NCBI GenBank assembly: GCA_025357175.1
Contig: JANXPS010000283.1
Coordinates: 1 to 5,205, forward strand
DNA: 5,205 nucleotides
Direction: 5' to 3'
Origin: Deltaproteobacteria bacterium
Lineage (GTDB): Bacteria; Desulfobacterota; Deferrimicrobia; Deferrimicrobiales; Deferrimicrobiaceae
Shown here: one piece after another, positions 1 through 5,205 of the stretch
Numbering within the stretch: position 1 is the stretch's first letter
Layout: every line of letters starts with the position of its first letter
Made by a program: the position numbers and the translations under genes
The notes under the pieces: model-generated
Database searches by the model: none
What the model saw: only the letters and a program-made list of their open reading frames with translations
Told to the model about the DNA's origin: nothing

Positions 1-599
1 AGACGGTCCGCAAGGCGCAGACCGTGCTGCGCGAGTGGCGCGACAAGGCGACGATCGCCGAGAGCGAAGACCCGGTGCTGCGCGCGACCATCAGCAAGAC
101 GATGCCGGTCGACCCCGACACCCCGCTGCCGCAGGGACGAAAGGTGTTCGTCCTGTCGCTGAAGAAAGAGGGCGACGTCGCGTCGGTCGTCGCGCCGGGT
201 GCCCGTGAGATCGAAATCAACGCCGGCGGGATGCGGGTGCGAGTCACGCGCGACCAGCTTCGCGTCTTCCCGGCTCCGCCCGCTGCGCCGCAGCGACACC
301 GTTCGTCCGGGATCATTCAGGGGGTGGACGCATCTTCGGGCGACGTCTACCCGCAGACCGCCGACAACACGATCGACCTGCGCGGCGCCTACGTCGACGA
401 CGCGCTGCCCGACATCGACGCCTTTCTCGACCGCCTCTCGATGGCGCACGCGTCGCACGCCTTCATCATCCATGGCCACGGCACCGGTGCCCTGAAAAAC
501 GGCGTCCGCCGCCACCTGAAAAACTCGCCCTACGCGAAACGGTTCATGCCCGCCCCGCGCGAACAGGGCGGCGACGGCGTCACGATCGTGGTTTTTTAA
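1..599 (+). CDS. mutS2: MutS2 C-terminal part (KOW-like region plus Smr domain), 5' end outside window
   Basis: This is the last 198 residues of MutS2, read in frame from base 3 to the TAA at 597-599. The ATPase core lies upstream of the window. In order, the visible part has the end of a charged helical segment, a small beta-rich KOW-like region (about bases 120-270, LPQGRKVFVLSLKKEG onward), a Pro-rich linker and a full Smr domain (about 375-596). The Smr domain carries the DLRG motif (bases 375-386), the HGHGTG motif (471-488) and the GGDGVT end motif. In the family, MutS2 binds branched DNA and restrains recombination in some bacteria; in Bacillus it also splits collided ribosomes, and the Smr domain can be a nuclease. 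Which role applies here cannot be told from the sequence. The gene converges on hipA and the two stop codons overlap. Identity is well supported by the motif order and position. Confidence 0.93.
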   Translation, partial: TVRKAQTVLREWRDKATIAESEDPVLRATISKTMPVDPDTPLPQGRKVFVLSLKKEGDVASVVAPGAREIEINAGGMRVRVTRDQLRVFPAPPAAPQRHRSSGIIQGVDASSGDVYPQTADNTIDLRGAYVDDALPDIDAFLDRLSMAHASHAFIIHGHGTGALKNGVRRHLKNSPYAKRFMPAPREQGGDGVTIVVF

Positions 600-1813
600 A
601 CGGCAGGATCGCAGGGCTTGCCGTCGGTACGAGTTCCCATGCAGACCCGGGCGCTAATCTCCTTTCGGAACCTTTCCGCCTGCAGCGAAGGCACCCCGCA
701 CGATTCGCACTCCTCAAGAAAGTGCGTCATCGAATCGGCCACCTCATCGACAATCCCGCCTCCGCGGATCCCGTGTTTCTTCCCGATTGCCTCCAGGCCC
801 TTCCGTCCCGGGAAAACATGGGTGAACCCGAACGCCAGCGCGTGCTCGATGTCTCCGCCGACTGCCGGAAGCAGATCGTAGGCCGGAGAGAGGAAGAAAC
901 CCCGGTCGTCGTGCAGCATGGTGAAATTCTTCGTGTGGTCGTCGGTGTTCCCGACATACGCGTTGAAGACCATCTGCCGAAAGAGGCGAATCCGGTCGAT
1001 CTCGGGTTGCCCGCTCACCGAACGCACGATCTCGAACAGGTCGTCGTAACCGAACCGGGAATAATCGTCCCCCCGAAGCAGCGTTCGAAAACTGACCATG
1101 TGCCGACGGCCGCCGGCGGACGTCACGTCGAAACGCCGGACGATCAGGACTTTCCTCCGGCCCACGTCCAGGATCCGGGTCTGCGCGGTCTCGACCCCTG
1201 CGCGGCGCGCGAGCGACATCGTGGCGGCCTCGAGCGGGACGATGGCACACAGGTCGTCTTTCGCCGGGAACTTCGCGATCGACGGAACCCCCTCATCGTC
1301 GACCAGCACCTTCGGACGTGCTCCGCCCGGCGATGAGCCGGCGGCCAGCAGGGCACGAAGCAAACGGTCCTCCGGGATTTCCCCCGCTTCGACCTTTTCG
1401 GCGGCATCCAGCAGGTCGGGCAAGGTCGTCAGGCCGAACGCGGGCGGGGGGGGTGGAGGAGCCGATACCGGGGCGAAAGAGAGCGCGCCGAGCCCTCCGG
1501 CACCGAGTTCGAGCAATAACCTCGGAAGCGTCTGTTCGTGACGGGGGAGGCTCGCACGGCGGAGCAGAAGTCTTCTTCCCCAACTGTCGGGAAGGGAATC
1601 TTCGAATACCGGGGCGATTCCGTCGCGTGCCCGGTATCCGACCGGTTTCGGATGGAGCGGGAATTGTCCGGGGTCGAGCGGGAAGGCCTCGGGCGAAGCG
1701 AGATATGACGGGGCATACCGGAACTCGCCCTCGCCGCCTTCGGTGCCGATCTCGCCGGCCGGAATCGTTCGCCCCGCGGGATCCGTCAGAAAAACGCCGA
1801 TCCGCAGGATCAT
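596..1813 (-). CDS. hipA: HipA-family serine/threonine kinase (type II toxin component)
   Basis: This 405-residue protein looks complete; E. coli HipA has 440. An N-terminal subdomain (about 1-115) precedes a Pro-rich linker (six prolines, 119-124) and the HipA C-terminal kinase fold. Visible kinase features are the SSPGGARPK loop (160-168), where Ser161 lines up with the autophosphorylated Ser150 of E. coli HipA, VRRFD (225-229), the catalytic loop NTDDHTKNF (289-297; Asp291 and Asn296 match E. coli Asp309 and Asn314) and the metal-binding Asp313 in SPAYD. All key residues are present, so an active kinase is expected. E. coli HipA phosphorylates glutamyl-tRNA synthetase GltX, halting growth; the target here is unknown. 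The ATG overlaps the hipB stop by 4 nt (ATGA), with a GGAAGG Shine-Dalgarno inside hipB. HipB most likely neutralises and represses it. A run of eight C on the coding strand encodes part of the Pro linker. Confidence 0.93.
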   Translation of the reverse strand: MILRIGVFLTDPAGRTIPAGEIGTEGGEGEFRYAPSYLASPEAFPLDPGQFPLHPKPVGYRARDGIAPVFEDSLPDSWGRRLLLRRASLPRHEQTLPRLLLELGAGGLGALSFAPVSAPPPPPPAFGLTTLPDLLDAAEKVEAGEIPEDRLLRALLAAGSSPGGARPKVLVDDEGVPSIAKFPAKDDLCAIVPLEAATMSLARRAGVETAQTRILDVGRRKVLIVRRFDVTSAGGRRHMVSFRTLLRGDDYSRFGYDDLFEIVRSVSGQPEIDRIRLFRQMVFNAYVGNTDDHTKNFTMLHDDRGFFLSPAYDLLPAVGGDIEHALAFGFTHVFPGRKGLEAIGKKHGIRGGGIVDEVADSMTHFLEECESCGVPSLQAERFRKEISARVCMGTRTDGKPCDPAV

Positions 1814-2136
1814 GGCGGGGCCTTCCGCAGTTCCTTTCGCGCGCGTTTCCGCGCCGGCCTCACCGCTTGCGGCGCGTCCAGGCGGTCGAAGATTCCACGT
1901 TTGGCGGAAAGGAGGGCATCCAGCTCTTCTGCGCGCCCGAGAAGATCGAGAACCCGTCCCAGAAGCTCGAGTGAAACGGTGGTTTCACCCTTTTCAAGTT
2001 TGGCGAGCGTCGCCGTCGACACACCCAGCCGGGCAGCAAAGCGGGCCTGCTTCTCGTTCCTGGCAATCCGCGCGTCGCGAATCCGTTGTCCAAGGGCCAC
2101 GAAACGCTCATTCAATCCCGCATTAATGCTACTCAT
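1810..2136 (-). CDS. hipB: HipB-like antitoxin, Xre-family helix-turn-helix repressor
   Basis: This 108-residue protein is built around one Cro/C1 (Xre) helix-turn-helix at about residues 13-68. The scaffold helix is KQARFAARLGVS (29-40) and the recognition helix runs through STATLAKLEKGE (40-51), followed by a Leu-rich helix (55-75). The tail (91-105) is strongly basic (RPARKRARKELRK) and could add DNA or RNA contacts; E. coli HipB (88 residues) lacks such a tail to my knowledge. In the family, HipB dimers bind HipA, block its kinase activity and repress the operon together with it. It is the first gene of the hipB-hipA pair and overlaps hipA by 4 nt. No Shine-Dalgarno precedes the ATG. A perfect -10 sits so close that the mRNA probably begins at or beside the start codon. 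An inverted repeat over that region is the likely operator. Confidence 0.88.
   Translation of the reverse strand: MSSINAGLNERFVALGQRIRDARIARNEKQARFAARLGVSTATLAKLEKGETTVSLELLGRVLDLLGRAEELDALLSAKRGIFDRLDAPQAVRPARKRARKELRKAPP
1821..1826 (-). promoter_or_regulatory. Ribosome binding site of hipA inside hipB
   Basis: GGAAGG on the minus strand lies 7 nt before the hipA ATG and within the last codons of hipB. It supports the chosen hipA start and coupled translation from the hipB-hipA message. Confidence 0.6.
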
Positions 2137-2148
2137 AATGTGGATTAT
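2135..2148. promoter_or_regulatory. Candidate HipB operator: inverted repeat ATAAT-N4-ATTAT
   Basis: ATAAT (2135-2139) and ATTAT (2144-2148) form a perfect inverted repeat around GTGG. The right arm lies inside the hipB -10 and the left arm overlaps the start codon, so a bound HipB dimer would block RNA polymerase. The spacing differs from the E. coli HipB site (TATCC-N8-GGATA). AT-rich DNA can produce such repeats by chance, so this remains a candidate. Confidence 0.4.
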
Positions 2149-2172
2149 AAATCAAAAATCACATAAACACAA
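2144..2172 (-). promoter_or_regulatory. Promoter of hipBA (leaderless type)
   Basis: On the minus strand, TATAAT (2149-2144, a perfect sigma-70-type -10) is preceded by a 17-nt spacer and TTGTGT (2172-2167, three of six matches to the -35). Seven bases separate the -10 from the hipB ATG at 2136, so transcription should start at or within a base or two of the A of ATG. The sequence further upstream to about 2200 is A/T-rich and could act as an UP element. Confidence 0.65.
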
Positions 2173-2197
2173 CTATAACAAGTATTACATTTTTCTT

Positions 2198-3346
2198 TCA
2201 GGGGGCGAGCAACACCCCGACCGGCGCCGACCGGAAGGTCGTCGTGCCGTCGCCGAGCTGGCCGTGGAAATTCGAACCCCACGCCCAGGCCGTGTGGTCG
2301 CTCTTGAGCGCGACCATGTGCGACTCGCCGGTCGAGATGGCCACGATCCCCGAAAGCCCCGCTTTCTTGAAGGGGGTCGGGAGGGCGTTCGTCGTTCCGT
2401 CGCCCGCGCCGCCCCAGTACCAGACCGTCCCGTCGTGCTTGAGCGCGATCGTGTGGGCGTTGCCGGTGTCGTGGCAGTCTTCGCACTGGACGCGATTCAC
2501 GGGCAGCGGCGCCCTCGTGGAATATTTGCCGTGGCCGCTCGTGAGCCAGTATTTCGTGATGTTGGGCGCGTTGTTTACGACCTGCCCCGCGTCGCCGTTG
2601 TCGCCGCCATGGCAATCCTTGCACGCCCTCGTCTCGTTCGAAAGGGTGGTGAAGTTCAGGATGGCCCCCTTGGAAGTCCCGTTGGAATTCGATCCCGCCG
2701 TCCGGAAATAGTAGATCGCGCCGGGGGGCAAACCGATGAGGGTCGCCGTCACGGGAATGTCCGCATTGCTCGAGGCGATGGACTGATGGGCCGTGGACGA
2801 CGGGTTGGCGCTCTGACCTTCAACCCACCACTCGAACCAGCCCTCGGCGCTCTGGCCGCCGGGGTTCAGGCGGCCAGAGAGGCCGGCGCCTCCGGTCGTG
2901 ATCCCGGACGCGGCGATTGTCAGGACCGTGGGGCCGGCTCCGGGGGAGCCGGGCGTGAAACTGAAGATGGAACCGGCGCGGGAACCGCCGGCACTGGATG
3001 CCATGACGCGGTAGTAGTAGGTCGCACCCCCCGCAAGCCCGGAAATGCCGAAGTTGACCGGCACGCCCGCGAGGCCGCCGCCGATCGCCTGGGTCGGGCT
3101 CGCGGTGTGACTGGAGAGGGTGGAGTCGGTCCCGTATTCGAACCAGATCTGGGTGGCTTCCCCGTTGGGGTTGACCGACGCGTTCAATACGGCACCCGTG
3201 GGCGTGACGCCCGTGGCAGGTTGAGTGGTTACGAGCGGTGCTAGGGCGCCGTTGCCGGTGGATTGCGTGCCGCCTCCCCCTCCGCCGCCGCACGCGCCTA
3301 TAAAGAACAGCAGAAACAGCCCGACCCGGAATGCGACACGACGCAC
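2198..3346 (-). CDS. Predicted lipoprotein with two FN3-like repeats, two CXXCH haem motifs and C-terminal RCC1 repeats
   Basis: The protein has 382 residues when started at the GTG at 3346, which has GGAGG 6 nt upstream. That start gives a classic signal peptide: basic MRRVAFR, a hydrophobic stretch, then the lipobox IGAC with lipidated Cys19, followed by seven glycines. An in-frame ATG at 3382 would add 12 residues but has a poorer context. Two tandem FN3-like beta-sandwich repeats follow (about 39-133 and 141-235), then CKDCH (242-246) and CEDCH (288-292), expected to bind two c-type haems, with His272 as a possible axial ligand. From residue 298 the sequence becomes RCC1-like: a shortened repeat and one full repeat containing WAWGSNFHGQLGDGTT. 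It is probably envelope-anchored, facing the periplasm or cell surface. Electron transfer is plausible but no partner genes are here. The mix of haem and incomplete propeller is odd and may be a gene fusion. No known named gene is recognised. Confidence 0.85.
   Translation of the reverse strand: MRRVAFRVGLFLLFFIGACGGGGGGGTQSTGNGALAPLVTTQPATGVTPTGAVLNASVNPNGEATQIWFEYGTDSTLSSHTASPTQAIGGGLAGVPVNFGISGLAGGATYYYRVMASSAGGSRAGSIFSFTPGSPGAGPTVLTIAASGITTGGAGLSGRLNPGGQSAEGWFEWWVEGQSANPSSTAHQSIASSNADIPVTATLIGLPPGAIYYFRTAGSNSNGTSKGAILNFTTLSNETRACKDCHGGDNGDAGQVVNNAPNITKYWLTSGHGKYSTRAPLPVNRVQCEDCHDTGNAHTIALKHDGTVWYWGGAGDGTTNALPTPFKKAGLSGIVAISTGESHMVALKSDHTAWAWGSNFHGQLGDGTTTFRSAPVGVLLAP
2642..3232 (-). repeat. 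Two tandem FN3-like repeats within the lipoprotein gene
   Basis: The first copy (about 2948-3232) and second copy (about 2642-2926) encode the same pattern: a T-x-x-G start, a LNPxG/VNPNG turn, a WFEYG or WFEWW strand, a GLxxGAxYYxR strand and a closing F-T strand. This is a protein-level repeat; the two DNA copies are clearly diverged. Confidence 0.7.
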
Positions 3347-3352
3347 GTTCGA

Positions 3353-3357
3353 CCTCC
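3353..3357 (-). promoter_or_regulatory. Ribosome binding site that decides the GTG start of the lipoprotein
   Basis: GGAGG on the minus strand lies 6 nt before the GTG at 3346-3344. It lies inside the reading frame if the ATG at 3382 is used instead, which argues for the GTG. Confidence 0.7.
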
Positions 3358-3365
3358 GACCTGTG

Positions 3366-3371
3366 ATTATC
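3366..3371 (-). promoter_or_regulatory. Candidate -10 element of the lipoprotein gene
   Basis: GATAAT on the minus strand (five of six matches) would place the start of transcription near 3359, just before the GGAGG. This leaves a leader of about 13 nt. It would also exclude the ATG at 3382 from the transcript. No convincing -35 is seen at the right distance. Confidence 0.35.
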
Positions 3372-3396
3372 CCGTACGGCATGTCCCGACTGCCAC

Positions 3397-3430
3397 TCCG
3401 GGTGAATTTATCCTGTTGCCCGGATTTTTT
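3397..3430 (+). terminator. Hairpin plus T-run oriented on the plus strand
   Basis: TCCGGG (3397-3402) pairs with CCCGGA (3419-3424) around a 16-nt loop, followed directly by six T (3425-3430). This reads as an intrinsic terminator on the plus strand, yet both flanking genes are on the minus strand, so it would stop antisense transcription running toward the amidohydrolase gene. The stem is short and the loop long, so it may be chance. Confidence 0.25.
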
Positions 3431-3439
3431 CCCGCTTTT

Positions 3440-4615
3440 TCATTGTCTGAACGCTTTCCAGGCCGCCTTGACGATTTCGGGCGCACCGAAGAGTTCGGCG
3501 GCGGTAAGCGACATCGCGCGGACGCCTTCCATCATGCCCTCGATGCCGGCGGGCGAGCAGGTGGCCTTCTCGAACGCCCTCGTGTGGATCTCGACCCGGC
3601 CGCCGCTCGAGATGGGCATGTTGGGCTGGATGGTGGGGACGACCCGCGAAACGTTGCCGATGTCGGACGACCCGCGGTTCCGGTCGGTCGGGGCGTCGCT
3701 CTCGGGCAGCCCGAGCAGTTCGAGCGCACGGCGGTATGAGGCCGCGATCACCGGGTTGACCGCCATCGCCGAGAGCGTGTAGGCGCCGGGCTGCGCCTCG
3801 AGCCGGCAGCCGGTCGATTTCGCGGCCCCTTCGGCGCACGCCATGACCTTGGCGACCGCCTCGGCCAGGTCGCGGTCGTTTTCGCCACGCACGTAGAAAT
3901 AGGCCTGGGCCCGCTCGGGAATGATGTTGGGCGCCTTGCCCCCGTCGGTGATGATCCCGTGGATCCGCACGGTGTCCTTGAGCTGCTGGCGCAGCATCCC
4001 GATCGCCTGGAACAGCAGCAGCACCGCATCGAGCGCGTTGACGCCGTGCTCGGGGTAGGCCGCCGCGTGCGACGCCCGCCCGTGATAGGTGAAATGGACC
4101 CGGTGCAGCGCGAGGTAGCCCTTCGCGACGTGCCGCCGGGAGGACGGGTGCACCATCATCGCGGCGTCGACCCCCTTGAAGCACCCCTCCTCGATGAGCT
4201 TCGCCTTGCCGTACCCAGTCTCCTCGGCCGGCGTTCCGAGCGCGATCACCCGGCCCGACCGGAAGCGCCCCGTTCCGAATTCGGCGACCGCGGCCGCGGC
4301 GCACGCGGATGCGGTGCCGACGATGTTGTGGCCGCAGGCGTGCCCCAGTCCCGGCAGCGCGTCCATCTCGCACAGGAAGGCGATCGCGGGCTTCCCTTTT
4401 CCGAAGACGTACTCGGCCCGGAAGGCGCTCTTCATCCCGGCGATCCCCCGCCGGACGCGGAACCCCCGTCCTTCCAGGAAACCGGAAAGCGTTTCGGCGG
4501 TTCGCGCCTCTTCGAGCGGCAGTTCGGCGAAAGCCGTGATGTCTCGGAGCATCCTTACGGCATCCGGTTGAAGGGAATCGGCAAGGGAGAGCAGACGTCG
4601 AATATCGGGGGTCAT
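3440..4615 (-). CDS. M20-family metallo-amidohydrolase/peptidase (M20D, ACY1L2/PM20D2-like)
   Basis: This 391-residue zinc- or manganese-type amidohydrolase has the usual length for M20D enzymes. The family hydrolyses amide bonds of N-acyl amino acids, aminobenzoyl-glutamate or dipeptides. Visible metal-site motifs are GHACGHN (91-97; ligands Cys94 and His96), the catalytic and ligand pair in TPAEE (Glu131, Glu132), His156 in MMVHP and His344 in EIHT. FLCEMDALPG (80-89) and SSDIGNVSRVVPTI (316-329) resemble the ACY1L2/PM20D2 branch, so a dipeptidase or aminoacylase-like role is possible; the substrate cannot be read from sequence. The dimerisation lid domain spans about 165-280. No signal peptide is seen, so it should be cytoplasmic. 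The ATG at 4615 is chosen because the domain begins there; the frame stays open to 5182 only as antisense to prmA. GGAG lies just 3 nt before the ATG, too close for a good ribosome site, and a -10 lies 7 nt upstream. Confidence 0.9.
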   Translation of the reverse strand: MTPDIRRLLSLADSLQPDAVRMLRDITAFAELPLEEARTAETLSGFLEGRGFRVRRGIAGMKSAFRAEYVFGKGKPAIAFLCEMDALPGLGHACGHNIVGTASACAAAAVAEFGTGRFRSGRVIALGTPAEETGYGKAKLIEEGCFKGVDAAMMVHPSSRRHVAKGYLALHRVHFTYHGRASHAAAYPEHGVNALDAVLLLFQAIGMLRQQLKDTVRIHGIITDGGKAPNIIPERAQAYFYVRGENDRDLAEAVAKVMACAEGAAKSTGCRLEAQPGAYTLSAMAVNPVIAASYRRALELLGLPESDAPTDRNRGSSDIGNVSRVVPTIQPNMPISSGGRVEIHTRAFEKATCSPAGIEGMMEGVRAMSLTAAELFGAPEIVKAAWKAFRQ

Positions 4616-4622
4616 GCTCTCC

Positions 4623-4652
4623 AGTATACTTTTGACCCGAGGGAGACTACAA
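4623..4652 (-). promoter_or_regulatory. Promoter of the M20 amidohydrolase (leaderless type)
   Basis: On the minus strand, TATACT (4628-4623, five of six) lies 7 nt before the ATG at 4615, with TTGTAG (4652-4647) upstream at 18-nt spacing. The geometry is the same as at hipB and predicts an mRNA starting at the start codon. Confidence 0.5.
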
Positions 4653-4653
4653 T
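4625..4653 (+). promoter_or_regulatory. Candidate promoter of prmA, overlapping the divergent M20 promoter
   Basis: TACAAT (4648-4653, five of six) lies 10 nt before the prmA ATG, giving a leader of only about 3-4 nt. The weak -35 at 17-nt spacing (TATACT, 4625-4630) lies in the palindrome AGTATACT (4623-4630), which also supplies the opposing -10. TTGACC (4632-4637) is a better -35 match, but no -10 lies at the right distance from it. Confidence 0.4.
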
Positions 4654-4663
4654 CGATTCCCCT

Positions 4664-5205
4664 ATGACAAAATGGAAATCGTTCTCCGTCGAAACGCGCC
4701 GCGAGGCCATCGACGCCCTGACCCGCTTCCTCGTCGACTGCGGCTCGATCGGCACCGCGCACGACGAGCAGATCCTCAGTCCCGAAGGCGACCCGGCCGA
4801 TCCCATCCCGCCGCCGCCCGAGATCGCCAAGCTCACCGCCTACTTCCCGGCGGACACCGACCTGCATGCCCTCAAGGCCGACCTGCTCGCCTTCATTCCC
4901 GTGCTCGAGGAATCGTTCGGCGCGGGCGTCGCGAAATTCGCCGGCGCCACCGAGATCACCGACACCGGCTGGGCCGAAAACTGGAAGGAACACTTCAAGC
5001 CGGTCGGCGTCTCCCGCCGCCTCGTGATCCGCCCCTCGTGGGAAGCCTACGAAGCGCAAGGGGGCGAGACGATCCTCATCATCGATCCGGGCCAGGCGTT
5101 CGGCACGGGAACGCACGAGACCACGCAGATGTGTCTCCAGATCATCGACGACCTCTACGCATCCGAACCGCACCCCCGCCACGTGCTCGACGTCGGCACC
5201 GGCAC
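4664..5205 (+). CDS. prmA: Ribosomal protein L11 methyltransferase, N-terminal 180 codons, runs off window
   Basis: The first 180 residues of PrmA are present; the gene continues past the window end. PrmA uses S-adenosylmethionine to methylate ribosomal protein L11 in the cytoplasm. The N-terminal substrate-recognition domain (about 1-100) leads into the conserved segment GWAENWKEHFKP (102-113), RLVIRPSWE (119-127) and DPGQAFGTGTHETT (141-154), a PrmA signature. The start of SAM-binding motif I, VLDVGTG (174-180), ends at the window edge. The ATG at 4664 is the only usable start: no ATG, GTG or TTG lies in frame upstream through 4625. No Shine-Dalgarno is near; GGGAG at 4641-4645 is 18 nt away, too far. 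The gene is divergent from the amidohydrolase across 48 bp. Confidence 0.93.
   Translation, partial: MTKWKSFSVETRREAIDALTRFLVDCGSIGTAHDEQILSPEGDPADPIPPPPEIAKLTAYFPADTDLHALKADLLAFIPVLEESFGAGVAKFAGATEITDTGWAENWKEHFKPVGVSRRLVIRPSWEAYEAQGGETILIIDPGQAFGTGTHETTQMCLQIIDDLYASEPHPRHVLDVGTG

Noticed and set aside
581..597. Intrinsic terminator for mutS2 (CACGATCGTG then T-run)
   Set aside because: The palindrome can form only a three-base-pair stem around a GATC loop, too weak to call a terminator; it is noted only within the convergence finding.
722..1336. Plus-strand open frame (204 codons) opposite hipA
   Set aside because: It mirrors the conserved hipA kinase region, has no motif of its own and is explained by codon bias on the other strand.
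1901..3244. Long plus-strand open frame (447 codons) opposite hipB and the lipoprotein gene
   Set aside because: It runs antisense across two well-supported genes and the hipB promoter. Its product is Arg/Gly/Pro-biased with no recognisable motif, as expected of GC-rich shadow frames.
3408..4373. Second minus-strand open frame (321 codons) within the amidohydrolase gene
   Set aside because: It is an Arg/Ala/Gly-rich out-of-frame shadow; the overlapping frame carries every M20 motif.
4616..5182. Upstream extension of the amidohydrolase frame by 189 codons
   Set aside because: The extension is antisense to prmA, which shows strong family motifs. The M20 domain itself starts at the ATG at 4615.
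1..5205. A multi-gene defence, mobile or biosynthetic system
   Set aside because: Apart from the hipBA pair, the genes are housekeeping or unrelated single genes on different strands. No transposase, integrase, nuclease-helicase set, direct-repeat array or tRNA attachment site was seen.

Overview
The window is GC-rich bacterial DNA coding on both strands. It holds six genes, of which the first and last run off the edges. From left to right they are: the 3' end of mutS2 (+); a complete hipB-hipA kinase/antitoxin pair (-, read right to left); a predicted lipoprotein combining FN3-like repeats, two c-type haem motifs and RCC1 repeats (-); an M20-family amidohydrolase (-); and the 5' half of prmA (+). 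No tRNA, rRNA, CRISPR array, transposase or phage gene was seen.

The organism is probably a Gram-negative, GC-rich bacterium with a c-type cytochrome maturation system. The evidence is a lipobox followed by a poly-glycine tether and then CXXCH motifs. Multihaem lipoproteins with FN3-like repeats recall Desulfobacterota/Geobacter-like or other anaerobic subsurface lineages. This placement is inference only and should not be used as taxonomy.

Layout: mutS2 ends at 599 and meets hipA tail to tail. The two stop codons share bases inside a TTAA (596-599), leaving no spacer for a terminator. hipA and hipB overlap by 4 nt (ATGA), the normal translationally coupled arrangement. hipB is preceded by a sharply AT-rich 61-nt gap (2137-2197) with a perfect TATAAT. 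The 7 nt between that -10 and the ATG contain no Shine-Dalgarno, so the mRNA is probably leaderless. An inverted repeat covers both the -10 and the start codon and is a good candidate operator for HipB autorepression. Upstream on the same strand, the lipoprotein gene most likely starts at a GTG (3346) with a good Shine-Dalgarno, not at the ATG at 3382. Its last third switches abruptly from haem-binding sequence to fewer than two RCC1 repeats. The amidohydrolase gene (3440-4615) and prmA are divergent across only 48 bp, where two candidate promoters overlap.

The genes do not form one pathway. hipBA is a self-contained regulatory or toxin-antitoxin unit, and mutS2 and prmA are housekeeping genes (DNA or ribosome quality control, and ribosomal protein L11 methylation). 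The amidohydrolase and the lipoprotein look like accessory metabolism and envelope functions. I found no clearly new multi-gene system. The points most worth a second look are the haem-RCC1 chimera, the repeated -10/7-nt/ATG geometry that suggests leaderless transcripts, and the shared-stop convergence of mutS2 and hipA.
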